The notes under the pieces were generated by a model. The model was not told the DNA's origin. It did not search any database and saw only the letters and a list, made by a program, of their open reading frames with translations. This document shows positions 53,957-62,550 of a DNA stretch of 64,000 nt, one piece after another (the first letter of the stretch is position 1; every line of letters starts with the position of its first letter). The stretch lies in assembly GCA_963851025.1 (NCBI GenBank), contig CAWKOA010000017.1, forward strand, positions 39,335 to 103,334. Reading direction: 5' to 3'. The position numbers and the translations under genes are program-made. Origin of the DNA: RYN-230 sp963851025 (GTDB lineage Bacteria > Actinomycetota > Actinomycetes > Streptosporangiales > Streptosporangiaceae).

Positions 53957-54883
53957 ATGACCACCACCGGGAACGGTTCGCGCCGCGCCGAGATGGCCGC
54001 GTTCCTGCGCAGCCGCCGGGAGCGGATCACCCCGGAGCAGGTCGGCCTGCCGCCCGGGCCGCGCCGCCGTACCCCGGGCCTGCGCCGGGAGGAGGTCGCC
54101 CAGCTGGCCGGGGTCGGCGTCACCTGGTACACGTGGCTGGAGCAGGGCCGCCCGATCAACGCCAGCGCCCAGGTCCTGGGTGCCGTGGCCAAGACGCTGC
54201 GGCTCGACGCGACCGAGCGGCAGCACCTGTACCGGCTGGCCGACGTGGCCGATGCGGCCGGCGGGACGGGCACCGCGGGGAGCGGCTGCGAGCAGGTGCC
54301 GGCCGACGTCCAGGGCATCATGGACAGCCTGGTGCCGCTCCCGGCCAGCGTCCTGAACGAGCGGTACGACCTGCTGGGCTGGAACGAGGCGTACGCGGCG
54401 CTGTGGCCCGGGGTGGTCGGGGCCCAGCCCGGTGAGCGCAACATCCTGTGGCAGAACTTCACCCACCCCGACTGCTGCCACCCCTACGTCACCCGGCACG
54501 ACCAGCTGGCCCGGCTGGTGGCCCAGTTCCGGGGCAACTACGGCCGGCACGTCGGGGAGCCCGCGTGGGCCGGCTTTATCAGCCGCCTCCAGGCGGCTAG
54601 CCCGTACTTCGCCCGGCTCTGGGAGGAGCACGACGTGGCCAGCCCGGTCACCTACCTCAAGGTCTTCCGGCACCCGGCCTACCCGCGGCTGGTCCTGACC
54701 AGCACCAGCCTGGGCGTGCTGGCCGTGCCCTGCACCCGGCTGGTGGTGTACACCCCCGCCGACGAGGAGACCAGGACCGCGATCAGCAAGCTGCTCGACG
54801 GCGAGGGCAGAGACGCCGAGTATCCCTGCGCCCCCGCCCACCGCAAGCGCCGCGCCGAACTCGCCGCCGCCTCCGCCGGCTGA
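53957..54883 (+). CDS. XRE-family regulator with MmyB-like ligand-binding domain
   Basis: 308 residues from the ATG at 53957; GATGAGGG is properly spaced for it and too close for the ATG at 53948. The helix-turn-helix is LRREEVAQLAGVGVTWYTWLEQG (key part EVAQLAGVGVTWYTWLEQG), typical of the actinomycete MmyB group. The C-terminal domain (VLNERYDLLGWNEAYAALW, HPAYPRLVLTSTSLGVL) is a PAS-like fatty-acid or small-molecule pocket. Divergent from the exporter, which is its likely target. Confidence 0.93.
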   Translation: MTTTGNGSRRAEMAAFLRSRRERITPEQVGLPPGPRRRTPGLRREEVAQLAGVGVTWYTWLEQGRPINASAQVLGAVAKTLRLDATERQHLYRLADVADAAGGTGTAGSGCEQVPADVQGIMDSLVPLPASVLNERYDLLGWNEAYAALWPGVVGAQPGERNILWQNFTHPDCCHPYVTRHDQLARLVAQFRGNYGRHVGEPAWAGFISRLQAASPYFARLWEEHDVASPVTYLKVFRHPAYPRLVLTSTSLGVLAVPCTRLVVYTPADEETRTAISKLLDGEGRDAEYPCAPAHRKRRAELAAASAG

Positions 54884-54894
54884 CCCGGGCCGGG

Positions 54895-55281
54895 CTACTC
54901 GACTTCTTTGAGGATCTTCTGCAGGGACTCGTTCTGCTCGCGCAGGTAATCGAGCTGCGCGCTGACGTCCCCGAGCTTGAGGTCGGTATGCTCCTGGGCG
55001 GTGATGGCCATGTCGGCCAGCCGGCGGTACTCCTCGGAGAGCTGCCGGTACTGCTCATGGCCGGCCAGCTGGACCTGGACGTTCCGCCTGGACGTGAGGT
55101 ACCGGTACCCCAGGATTATCGCCAGCACGATCACCCCCGGGACAATGACCAGGACGGTCAGCTGGTTAGTGCTGCTGCCGGCCCGGTTAGGGCTCAGCTC
55201 GAAAGGGATCGTCACCAGGGCCAGCGCGAGGACCGCAGCCCCGCAGATGATGGCCGTTTCTTTCGGGGTCCTGGTTCTCAT
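54895..55281 (-). CDS. Small membrane protein with two helices and a coiled coil
   Basis: 128 residues; the ATG at 55281 overlaps the regulator stop (ATGA). Two hydrophobic segments (IICGAAVLALALVTIPF and LTVLVIVPGVIVLAIILGY) precede a ~65-residue, charged, heptad-rich region (YRQLSEEYRRLADMAI, LDYLREQNESLQKILKEVE). No known family. Being coupled to an ArsR-like regulator it may act as membrane partner or co-sensor. Confidence 0.82.
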   Translation of the reverse strand: MRTRTPKETAIICGAAVLALALVTIPFELSPNRAGSSTNQLTVLVIVPGVIVLAIILGYRYLTSRRNVQVQLAGHEQYRQLSEEYRRLADMAITAQEHTDLKLGDVSAQLDYLREQNESLQKILKEVE

Positions 55282-55616
55282 CGCGCGTCCGCCTCCAGAT
55301 TGCTTCCCGGGCCGAGTGTCCGCACCGCGGACATGATGGTCGTGGGCGTCAGGTGCAGCGTGAAGGGTGTCACCTCGTAGAACTTCATGGCCTTCCCGTC
55401 CTCCGAGACCTCGATGGTGGCCGAGACCAGCCCGGCCGCCTCCAGCTTCCGCAGATGGACCTGGAGCAGCGCCCGGCTGATGCCCAGGTCGCGGGCCAGG
55501 CGGCTGACATAGTTGCGCTCTTCCGCGAGGGCAGACATGACCCGCAGGCGATGCGGGTTGGCCAGCGTGGCCAGCACCCGCAGCAGCTCGTCCCCGGTCA
55601 TGTCCGTTGCCCTCAT
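55278..55616 (-). CDS. ArsR-like winged-helix regulator
   Basis: 112 residues from the ATG at 55616, which has AAGGAG at 5-nt spacing. The winged helix covers residues ~8-85: LLRVLATLANPHRLRVMSAL, YVSRLARDLGISRALLQVHL and LEAAGLVSATIEVSEDGK. No Cys-rich metal site is seen, so it is not a classic metal sensor. It is cotranscribed with the membrane coiled-coil protein and preceded by its own likely operator. Confidence 0.9.
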   Translation of the reverse strand: MRATDMTGDELLRVLATLANPHRLRVMSALAEERNYVSRLARDLGISRALLQVHLRKLEAAGLVSATIEVSEDGKAMKFYEVTPFTLHLTPTTIMSAVRTLGPGSNLEADAR

Positions 55617-55629
55617 GGCACTCCTTCCT

Positions 55630-55659
55630 AGCACCTGCAAAGAAAATATAGCATGTGCT
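55630..55659 (-). promoter_or_regulatory. Operator/promoter of the ArsR-like gene
   Basis: AGCACCTGC (55630-55638) and GCATGTGCT (55651-55659) pair at 8 of 9 positions around a 12-nt AT-rich spacer. On the minus strand the spacer reads TATATTTTCTTT and can serve as the -10. The site lies 14 nt before the start codon, so autorepression is likely. Confidence 0.65.
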
Positions 55660-55739
55660 CGGCTTGGAATTCCAGGCCAGCGGGCGGCCTGAGGGCCCGC
55701 TCGGGGTGGCCAATGCTGACGTACGGGGCCCGGGGCTGG

Positions 55740-58565
55740 TCAGCCGGTGTTCTGCAGGCCGGCGGCCACCCCGCTGACCGCGAGCAGCAGCAGCCGGTGC
55801 AGCTGCTCGCGGCGGGCCGCGAGCTGCGGGTCCTCCGCCGCCCGGTCCCCCGGGGGCCCATCCCCGGATGACCCGTCCCCGCCCGCCGCGGAGAGCGCGC
55901 GGAGCTCGGTGAGGGCCCGGAGCTGGAGGTGGGACAGCGCGTCCACATAAGGGTCGCGCAGGGACACGGCCCGGGACAGCACGAGCCGGTTGGCCAGCAG
56001 CCGGTCGTGCCCGGTCACCTCCAGCACCAGCCGCCGGGTCAGGTCGTACTCGGCCAGCACCAGCTCCGCCAGGTCTTCGCGGCCGCCCAGGTCCAGGTGC
56101 CGGACCGCGATCCGGCGGTCGGTCTTGGCCAGGCTCATCTCCGCGCCGTCGAACAGGACGGCCAGCAGCGGCCACCCCTGGTAGGCCTCGCGGACCCCGG
56201 CCAGGCCGAGCGGGCTGGCGGCCGCAGCAGCCAGGCCGCTGCCCAGCCCGTACCAGCCGGGCAGGTTCAGCCGCGTCTGCGCCCAGGAGAACACCCACGG
56301 GATCGCGCGCAGGTCGTCCAGCCCGACCACGCCGACCCCGCGCCGCGCAGGCCGTGACCCGATCCGCAGCCCGCTGATTTCCTCCAACGGACTTATCCTG
56401 GCCAGCCACTCGGGAAAGCCCGGCGTTTCCACCAGCTCCCGGTAGGCGCGCAGTGCGGCCGACTCCATCCGGTCCGCCACGGGCCGGTAGCGCCGGGCCG
56501 AGGCCGCGTTGCGCTCGCCGACCACCGGCGAGGAGGCGAGCAGCACGGCCGAGGTGACCTGCTCCAGGTGACGCTGGGCGATGACGGGATTGGCGTACCG
56601 GGCGAAGATCACCTCGCCCTGCTCGGTGACCTTGAACCGGCCGTCCACCGAGCCGGGGGCCTGGGCCAGCACCGCGCGGCCGGCCGGGCCGCCGCCCCGG
56701 CCCAGCGCACCGCCCCGGCCGTGGAACAGGGTCAGCCGTACCGAGTGGTCGGCGGCCCAGCGGGCCAGCTGCTCCTGCACGTCGAACAGGCGCAGGGTGG
56801 CGCCGACCGGGCCGAGTTCCTTGGCCGAGTCGGAGTAGCCGAGCATGACCTCCAGCTGCCGGCCGTTGGCGGCGAGCCGCTCCCGGACCGGTTCCAGCTC
56901 CAGCATCTCGTCCAGCACCCGGGGCGCGTGGTTCAGGTCCTCGCCGCTCTCGAACAGCGGGACCACGTCGAGCACCGGCGGGCGGCCGCTTCGCGTCGCG
57001 TGCCGGGCCAGCTCGTAGACGGCGGCGATGTCGCCCGACGACCGGGTGAAGCTGACCACATAGCGGCGGCAGGCCTCGATCCCGAACCGGTCCTGGATCC
57101 AGGCCGCGGCGCGGAACGTGGCCAGCACCTCCGTGGTCTGGGCGGACTGGGTGCCGCCCTCGGTGATCTCGCGCAGCGCCCGGGCGTGCACCGCGCTGTG
57201 CTGGCGGATCTCCAGCTCGGCCAGGTGGAACCCGAACGTCTCGGCCTGCCAGATCAGCTGCTGCAGCTCGCCGAACGCCTGCCGGGTGGCGCCCGCGGCG
57301 GCCAGGGAGTCCTGCACCAGCCGCAGGTCGGCGAGGAAGGCGGCGGCGCCGGGGTAGGCCAGGTCCGCGTGCCGCAGCCGGGTGGCCTCGATCCGCCGGG
57401 CCAGGTAGAGGAGGTAGGTGCGGTACGGCTCGTGCGGCGAGCGGGCCGCCAGGTCGGCGAGCAGTTCCGGGTGGGCCGACTCGGCCGCCTCCAGGGCCGC
57501 GGCGAACAGGGCAGACGGCGGGGCCGCGTCCGCGTTCACGGTGAGCGCGCGGCCGATCCGGGTGGTCGCGTTCTCCAGCGCGCGCAGCACGTGGTCGGCC
57601 TGGATGACCGCGGTCTCCCGGGTCACCTGGGCCGTCACGAACGGGTTCCCGTCCCGGTCGGCGCCGACCCAGCTGCCGTACCGCAGGAAGGCCGGGACCG
57701 CGGGGGCGGCCGGGCCGGCCTCGGCCTTCCGGTGAGCCTCGTCCAGCGCCCGGTACACCCGGGGCACGACCTGGAAGATGGTCTCGTCGAACGCGGCCAT
57801 CACCGTGCGGACCTCGTCGATCGGGGTCATGGCGTTGGCCCGCAGCTGCGATGTGCGCCAGAGCAGGTCGATCTCCTCGCGCAGCCGGCGCCGGGTCTCG
57901 GCCTGCTCCGCGGCCCCGCGGCGGTCGTCGTCCAGGGCGGTCACCAGGTCGCTGATGCGGCGCAGCGCGGTGGCCACGGCGCGGCGCCGGGCCTCGGTGG
58001 GATGGGCGGTGAGCACCGGGTGCACACGCAGCCGGGCGAGCAGGTCGTCGAGATGCCCGGTGCCCTGCTCGCGGCGGAACTCGGTGACCGAGGCGGCGAG
58101 CGACTCGCGGACCGGGGCCACGCCGGTGTCCTGCTCGCGCAGGGCCCGGACGCGCTGCAGCTCCTCGGCCAGGTTGGTGAGATGGAAGTAGACGGTGAAG
58201 GCCCGGGCCACCAGCTCCGCGCGGTCCAGCGGCCAGCTGGCCACCAGCGCCGCGATCTCGTCCCCGGCCGGGTCCGCGTGCGGGTCCCCGGGCGGGCCGT
58301 CACCGGGCAGGCCGTCACCGGGCGCGCCGTGGCTGGCGCGGGCGGCGATGACCGCCTGGCGCAGCCGTTCCACGTCGTCGAGCAGATCCTGGCCGCCGGA
58401 CTCGCGCAGCACCTCGCCGAGCATGTCGCCGAGCAGCCGGACGTCACGGCGCATCCGCCCGGGCAGCTGCTGGCGGTCGGTGTCACGGGTCGGGCCGAGG
58501 CGGCTCCCGGCCTCTCGGACCGGCGCGCCGTCGTTCTCGGTGTCGCTGCTGGCATCCGGGCTCAC
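55740..58565 (-). CDS. ppc: Phosphoenolpyruvate carboxylase
   Basis: 941 residues from a GTG at 58565. The catalytic His188 is in VLTAHPTEARRR; MLGYSDSAKELGPVGA, LFHGRGGALGRGGGPAGRA and KVTEQGEVIFARYANP are the other active-site blocks, and the chain ends in the family's QNTG. It forms oxaloacetate from PEP and bicarbonate. Two low-complexity inserts (residues ~80-100 and near 905-920, Gly/Asp/Pro-rich) are unusual. It diverges from the acyl-CoA carboxylase gene at 58731. Confidence 0.97.
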   Translation of the reverse strand: MSPDASSDTENDGAPVREAGSRLGPTRDTDRQQLPGRMRRDVRLLGDMLGEVLRESGGQDLLDDVERLRQAVIAARASHGAPGDGLPGDGPPGDPHADPAGDEIAALVASWPLDRAELVARAFTVYFHLTNLAEELQRVRALREQDTGVAPVRESLAASVTEFRREQGTGHLDDLLARLRVHPVLTAHPTEARRRAVATALRRISDLVTALDDDRRGAAEQAETRRRLREEIDLLWRTSQLRANAMTPIDEVRTVMAAFDETIFQVVPRVYRALDEAHRKAEAGPAAPAVPAFLRYGSWVGADRDGNPFVTAQVTRETAVIQADHVLRALENATTRIGRALTVNADAAPPSALFAAALEAAESAHPELLADLAARSPHEPYRTYLLYLARRIEATRLRHADLAYPGAAAFLADLRLVQDSLAAAGATRQAFGELQQLIWQAETFGFHLAELEIRQHSAVHARALREITEGGTQSAQTTEVLATFRAAAWIQDRFGIEACRRYVVSFTRSSGDIAAVYELARHATRSGRPPVLDVVPLFESGEDLNHAPRVLDEMLELEPVRERLAANGRQLEVMLGYSDSAKELGPVGATLRLFDVQEQLARWAADHSVRLTLFHGRGGALGRGGGPAGRAVLAQAPGSVDGRFKVTEQGEVIFARYANPVIAQRHLEQVTSAVLLASSPVVGERNAASARRYRPVADRMESAALRAYRELVETPGFPEWLARISPLEEISGLRIGSRPARRGVGVVGLDDLRAIPWVFSWAQTRLNLPGWYGLGSGLAAAAASPLGLAGVREAYQGWPLLAVLFDGAEMSLAKTDRRIAVRHLDLGGREDLAELVLAEYDLTRRLVLEVTGHDRLLANRLVLSRAVSLRDPYVDALSHLQLRALTELRALSAAGGDGSSGDGPPGDRAAEDPQLAARREQLHRLLLLAVSGVAAGLQNTG

Positions 58566-58730
58566 CGCGCCAGCCTATTGGAGGGGTTGATCCTGATCCT
58601 GCCCCGGATGGCCCAGCTGGCGGGCGGCCCAGCGGTCGCGGCCGGCCGGGGGGCACCGCTGCGCCGGGCGGTCGCGGTCACCGCCGCCGCGGAGCCGGGC
58701 GCCGCACCGGCGGCGGCTACCCTGTCCGCT

Positions 58731-60386
58731 ATGACCAGCGAAGTTCAGGACCGCAGCGGGGCGGACCGGCCCGCCGCCGGGACCGAGGCCGGCCCCGCGG
58801 GCCAGGACACGGCCCCGCACACCACGGCCGGCAAGATCGCCGATCTGCAGCGCCGCCGCGACGAGGCGGTTCACGCGGGCTCGGCGCGGGCGGTCGAGCG
58901 CCAGCACGCCAAGGGCAAGATGACCGCCCGGGAACGGCTGGAGCGGCTGCTCGATCCCGGCTCGTTCACCGAGTTCGACGAGCTGGCCCGGCACCGCGCG
59001 ACGGACTTCGGGGTGGCCGCGAACCGGCCCTACGGCGACGGCGTGGTCACCGGGTACGGCACCATCGACGGCCGGCCGGTCTGCGTGTTCAGCCAGGACT
59101 TCACCGTGTTCGGCGGCTCGCTCGGCGAGGTGTACGGCGAGAAGATCGTCAAGCTGATGGATCACGCGCTCAAGACGGGCTGCCCGCTGATCGGCATCAA
59201 CGACGGCGGCGGCGCGCGCATCCAGGAAGGCGTGGTCGCCCTCGGGCTGTTCGCCGAGATTTTTTTCCGCAACGTCACCGCGTCCGGCGTGATCCCCCAG
59301 ATATCGCTGATCATGGGGCCGTGCGCCGGAGGCGCTGTGTACTCCCCGGCCATCACCGACTTCACGCTGATGGTCGAGGGCACCTCGCACATGTTCATCA
59401 CCGGGCCCGATGTGATCAAGACGGTGACCGGCGAGGAGGTCAGCTTCGAGGAGCTGGGCGGGGCGCACGCGCACAACACGAAGTCCGGCGTGGCGCACTA
59501 CCAGGCCCGGGACGAGGAGGACTGCCTGGAGTTCGCCCGGGACCTGCTGTCCTACCTGCCCTCCAACAACCTCGACGACGCCCCGGTGCTGGGGGTGCCC
59601 GGTGACCCTGACGCCGGCCTGGAGATCACCGAGTCCGACGGCGCACTCGACACGGTGATCCCGGACTCGCCGAACCAGCCCTACGACATGCACGATGTGA
59701 TCACCTGCATCCTGGACGACGGCGAGTTCCTGGAGATCCACGCCGGTTTCGCGCAGAACATCGTGGTCGGGTTCGGCCGGGTCGAGGGGGCGAGCGTGGG
59801 CGTGGTGGCCAACCAGCCCATGCACTTCGCGGGGACCCTGGACATCGACGCGGCGGAGAAGGCGGCGCGGTTCGTCCGGACCTGCGACTGCTTCAACATC
59901 CCGGTGCTGACGTTCGTGGACGTGCCCGGCTTCCTGCCGGGCACCGGCCAGGAATGGGGCGGGATCATCCGGCGCGGGGCCAAGCTGATCTACGCGTACG
60001 CGGAGGCCACCGTGCCGAAGATCACAGTGATCACCCGCAAGGCGTACGGCGGCGCCTACGACGTGATGGGCTCCAAGCACCTCGGCGGGGACATCAACCT
60101 GGCCTGGCCCACGGCCCAGATCGCGGTCATGGGCGCGCAGGGCGCGGTGAACATCCTGTACCGGCGGGAACTGGCCAGCGCCGGGGACCCGGACACGCTG
60201 CGCGCCCGGCGGGTCGCGGAGTACGAGGACACGCTGGCGAACCCGTACATCGCGGCCGAGCGCGGCTACGTCGACGCGGTGATCCGGCCCGCCGAGACGC
60301 GGGCCCAGGTCACGCGGGCCCTCCGGACGCTGCGCACCAAGCGGCAGACGCTCCCGCCCAAGAAGCACGGGAACATCCCCCTCTAA
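58731..60386 (+). CDS. Acyl-CoA carboxylase beta subunit (propionyl-/acetyl-CoA carboxylase type)
   Basis: 551 residues from the ATG at 58731; the frame is open far upstream across the antisense ppc gene, but homology begins at HTTAGKIADLQRRRDEAVH. Carboxyltransferase hallmarks are YGDGVVTGYGTIDGRPV, LIGINDGGGARIQEGV, IMGPCAGGAVYSPAITDF, FLDVP-like TFVDVPGFLPGTGQEWGG and RKAYGGAYDVMGSKHLGGD. This group uses propionyl-CoA and/or acetyl-CoA and assembles with a biotinylated alpha subunit and the small epsilon subunit at 61556. Confidence 0.96.
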   Translation: MTSEVQDRSGADRPAAGTEAGPAGQDTAPHTTAGKIADLQRRRDEAVHAGSARAVERQHAKGKMTARERLERLLDPGSFTEFDELARHRATDFGVAANRPYGDGVVTGYGTIDGRPVCVFSQDFTVFGGSLGEVYGEKIVKLMDHALKTGCPLIGINDGGGARIQEGVVALGLFAEIFFRNVTASGVIPQISLIMGPCAGGAVYSPAITDFTLMVEGTSHMFITGPDVIKTVTGEEVSFEELGGAHAHNTKSGVAHYQARDEEDCLEFARDLLSYLPSNNLDDAPVLGVPGDPDAGLEITESDGALDTVIPDSPNQPYDMHDVITCILDDGEFLEIHAGFAQNIVVGFGRVEGASVGVVANQPMHFAGTLDIDAAEKAARFVRTCDCFNIPVLTFVDVPGFLPGTGQEWGGIIRRGAKLIYAYAEATVPKITVITRKAYGGAYDVMGSKHLGGDINLAWPTAQIAVMGAQGAVNILYRRELASAGDPDTLRARRVAEYEDTLANPYIAAERGYVDAVIRPAETRAQVTRALRTLRTKRQTLPPKKHGNIPL

Positions 60387-60491
60387 ACACCGTTCGAAGG
60401 GCGGAGAGTAGCCGGTTAGCTACGGATGGTTCAACTCAGGGTCTCCTTCCGCCCCGGGAAGGCCCGGTCCGGCAGTAGAGTCGAGAGTGCC

Positions 60492-61559
60492 ATGACCGAC
60501 ATCGTCTCGCCGCTGCCCACGCTCGCGCGCTACGCGATCATGATCGATGTCGGCTACATCTACGCCGCGGCCGGGGAATTGCTCTTCAGCGTCGGCTCCC
60601 GGCGGGAGTACCGGGTCAACACCGACAAGCTGATCCAGGCGCTCACCCGGCACGCCGACGGCCTGGTCCGGGGCGAACTGCTCCGGGTCTACTGGTACGA
60701 CGCGGCCCGGGACCGGGTTCCCACCATCGACCAGCGGGTGATCGCCCAGATGGCCCGGGTGAAACTGCGGCTGGGCAACCTGAACGCGCGCGGCCAGCAG
60801 AAGGGCGTGGACGCGCAGATCCGCGCGGACATGGAGGCGCTCGCCCGGCACCGCGCGATCACTGACGCCGTGCTGGTGGCAGGCGACGAGGACATGGTGC
60901 CCGCGGTCGAGGCGGCCCAGGCGTACGGCGTCCGGGTGCACCTGTGGGGCGTGGAACCGCCATTCGGCACCAACCAGGCCGAGCGCCTGGTCTGGGAGTC
61001 CGACACGGTGGAGGTGCTCGACCGGGCCTTCCTGGAGCCGTACTTCACCCGCATCCCGCCGCCTGACCCGGTGCCGTCCGCCGCGCCGCCCGGCGTGCCC
61101 TCCCCCGCCCAGCTGTTCGAGCGCAGGCACGGCGTGCGGCCGCACCGGCCGGCCCCGCACCCGGCGCTCAGCCAGCCTGCGACCAGCCACCCACCGCTCG
61201 GCCCGCCCGCCGCGGGCCAGCCGGCCGCCGGCCAGCCCGCCCTCAGCCCGTCCGCGCTGGGGCCCTCCCATCTGGGGCCGTCCACCCTGGCCAGCAGGCT
61301 GGGCCCGGACCGGCAGCGGGTCGAGGAGGCGGGCGAGCACGTGGCCCAGAAGTGGATACTGACCCGGGGCGAGGACAACATCCGCGACCTGCTGCCCGGG
61401 CCGATCCTGCCGCCGGTCATCGACAAGGAACTGCTGGTCGAGGCGGAGAAGGAACTCGGCGCCTCGCTGCGGCCCTACCAGGAGGCACGGGAATGGCTGC
61501 GGGACGCGTTCTGGGAGCGGGTGCGCCGCCAGTTCGGGATCGGGAGCGGCAGGTCATGA
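60492..61559 (+). CDS. NYN-domain (PIN-like) ribonuclease-family protein
   Basis: 355 residues from the ATG at 60492. The NYN fold covers residues ~12-190 with the acidic site of the PIN/NYN superfamily: YAIMIDVGYIYAA, KGVDAQIRADMEAL and AVLVAGDEDMVPAVEAA. A Pro/Ala-rich linker (about 200-275, with repeats of GQPAAGQPAL type) leads to a helical C-terminal domain (WILTRGEDNIRDLLPG, LLVEAEKELGASLRPY). Proteins of this family are predicted endoribonucleases. It sits between the beta and epsilon carboxylase genes and overlaps the latter (ATGA). Confidence 0.9.
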   Translation: MTDIVSPLPTLARYAIMIDVGYIYAAAGELLFSVGSRREYRVNTDKLIQALTRHADGLVRGELLRVYWYDAARDRVPTIDQRVIAQMARVKLRLGNLNARGQQKGVDAQIRADMEALARHRAITDAVLVAGDEDMVPAVEAAQAYGVRVHLWGVEPPFGTNQAERLVWESDTVEVLDRAFLEPYFTRIPPPDPVPSAAPPGVPSPAQLFERRHGVRPHRPAPHPALSQPATSHPPLGPPAAGQPAAGQPALSPSALGPSHLGPSTLASRLGPDRQRVEEAGEHVAQKWILTRGEDNIRDLLPGPILPPVIDKELLVEAEKELGASLRPYQEAREWLRDAFWERVRRQFGIGSGRS

Positions 61560-61795
61560 CCAGTGAGCCGGGCGGGCGCCCGCTGTTTACCGTGGTGTCC
61601 GGCCACCCCAGCGCGGAGGAACTGGCCGCGCTCACCGCGGTCCTGGCGGCCAGGCTGGCGGCCCGCCAGGGGGCCGCGGCGGTACAGGCGGCCCCCCGCC
61701 CAGCCCGGTCCGCCTGGCTGGACCGCGCGGCGCTGACCCGCGCCCCGCTGCGTCCCGGCCCCGGCGCGTGGCTCCGGTCCGGCCGGCCTGCCTAG
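61556..61795 (+). CDS. Acyl-CoA carboxylase epsilon subunit
   Basis: 79 residues, start overlapping the NYN gene stop. The N-terminal part PLFTVVSGHPSAEELAALTAVLAAR, whose key piece is VVSGHPSAEELAALTAVL, and the tail ending SAWLDRAALTRAPLRPGPGAW match the small actinomycete-specific subunit that stimulates carboxylase activity. Size and charge pattern are normal. Together with the beta gene it marks an actinomycete acyl-CoA carboxylase locus. Confidence 0.92.
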   Translation: MTSEPGGRPLFTVVSGHPSAEELAALTAVLAARLAARQGAAAVQAAPRPARSAWLDRAALTRAPLRPGPGAWLRSGRPA

Positions 61796-62259
61796 ACCCC
61801 TTCCGTTCCGGCCTGCTCCGTGACCCGCCCGACCGCGCGGGCGGGCGGGTCAGACAGCTGAGCGATGATCTTGATCAGGGCGCTGCGCAGGTGCTCACGC
61901 TCGGCGGGGGTCAGCGTCGCGGTCATCCGCTGCTCGAGCTCGCTGCGCTCCCGCTCGACGGCCTGTCGCACGGCCCGGGCCCGGTCGGTGAGGTACAGCC
62001 GGACCAGGCGGGCGTCCGCCGGGTCGGGCTTGCGCAGCAGCAGGCCGGCCGTGGTCATCCGGTTGGCCGACTTGACCACGGTCGGCGTGGCCACGTGCAG
62101 CCGGGCGGCCAGTTCCCCGGGGGTCAGCCCGTCGGTCTCCCAGAGCACCTCCAGGAGCAGGTTCTGCCCGACCCGCACGCCGTGCCGGCTCATCGCCTCG
62201 TCCGCGGCGGCCCGGGCCAGCTTGGACGACCGGGTGAACAGGGCCAGGAGCTCGTTCAT
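61792..62259 (-). CDS. MarR-family regulator
   Basis: 155 residues. The winged helix is LLEVLWETDGLTPGELAAR, VATPTVVKSANRMTTAGLL and the wing KPDPADARLVRLYLTDRA. It converges on the epsilon-subunit gene with a 4-bp overlap. Repeated TTATTCAAA elements just upstream of its start, and again before the divergent oxidoreductase, suggest that it represses itself and that gene. Confidence 0.94.
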   Translation of the reverse strand: MNELLALFTRSSKLARAAADEAMSRHGVRVGQNLLLEVLWETDGLTPGELAARLHVATPTVVKSANRMTTAGLLLRKPDPADARLVRLYLTDRARAVRQAVERERSELEQRMTATLTPAEREHLRSALIKIIAQLSDPPARAVGRVTEQAGTEGV

Positions 62260-62550
62260 GGTCCGATCGTAGACAGTGTCTTATTCAAAACTCGCGTTAT
62301 TCAAATGATCATGAACGGTTGACATCGCCCTGACCTGCACCGACCGCTCGGGCAGGTCCTCCGGGCCTGCCCTCGCTAGCCGGTTTGAATAACGCTCACA
62401 GTCGCTTGCCGGCTAGCGATCCCCGGGCGTAGGCTATTCGCTAGCCGGCTATCGACTATGGATGGCCACGGCCGTCCCGACGGGGACGGTGCCGGGTCTC
62501 CTCATGCGGCCCCGGGGGCAGCCCCCCGGCGGCCCGGGCGGAGGAGCGAC
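62260..62550. promoter_or_regulatory. Divergent regulatory region with two repeated site families
   Basis: TTATTCAAA occurs at 62281-62289 and 62297-62305 and inverted at 62384-62392; the last two extend to a 12-bp match (GCGTTATTCAAA at 62294-62305, inverted at 62384-62395). A second element, CGCTAGCCGG, occurs at 62374-62383 and 62439-62448 and inverted at 62409-62418; the rightmost copy is part of a near-palindrome. The first family likely binds the MarR protein; the second needs another regulator. Confidence 0.7.

Noticed and set aside
56568..58730. 721-residue upstream extension of the acyl-CoA carboxylase beta subunit
   Set aside because: It runs antisense through ppc and has no carboxylase features; homology starts just after the ATG at 58731.
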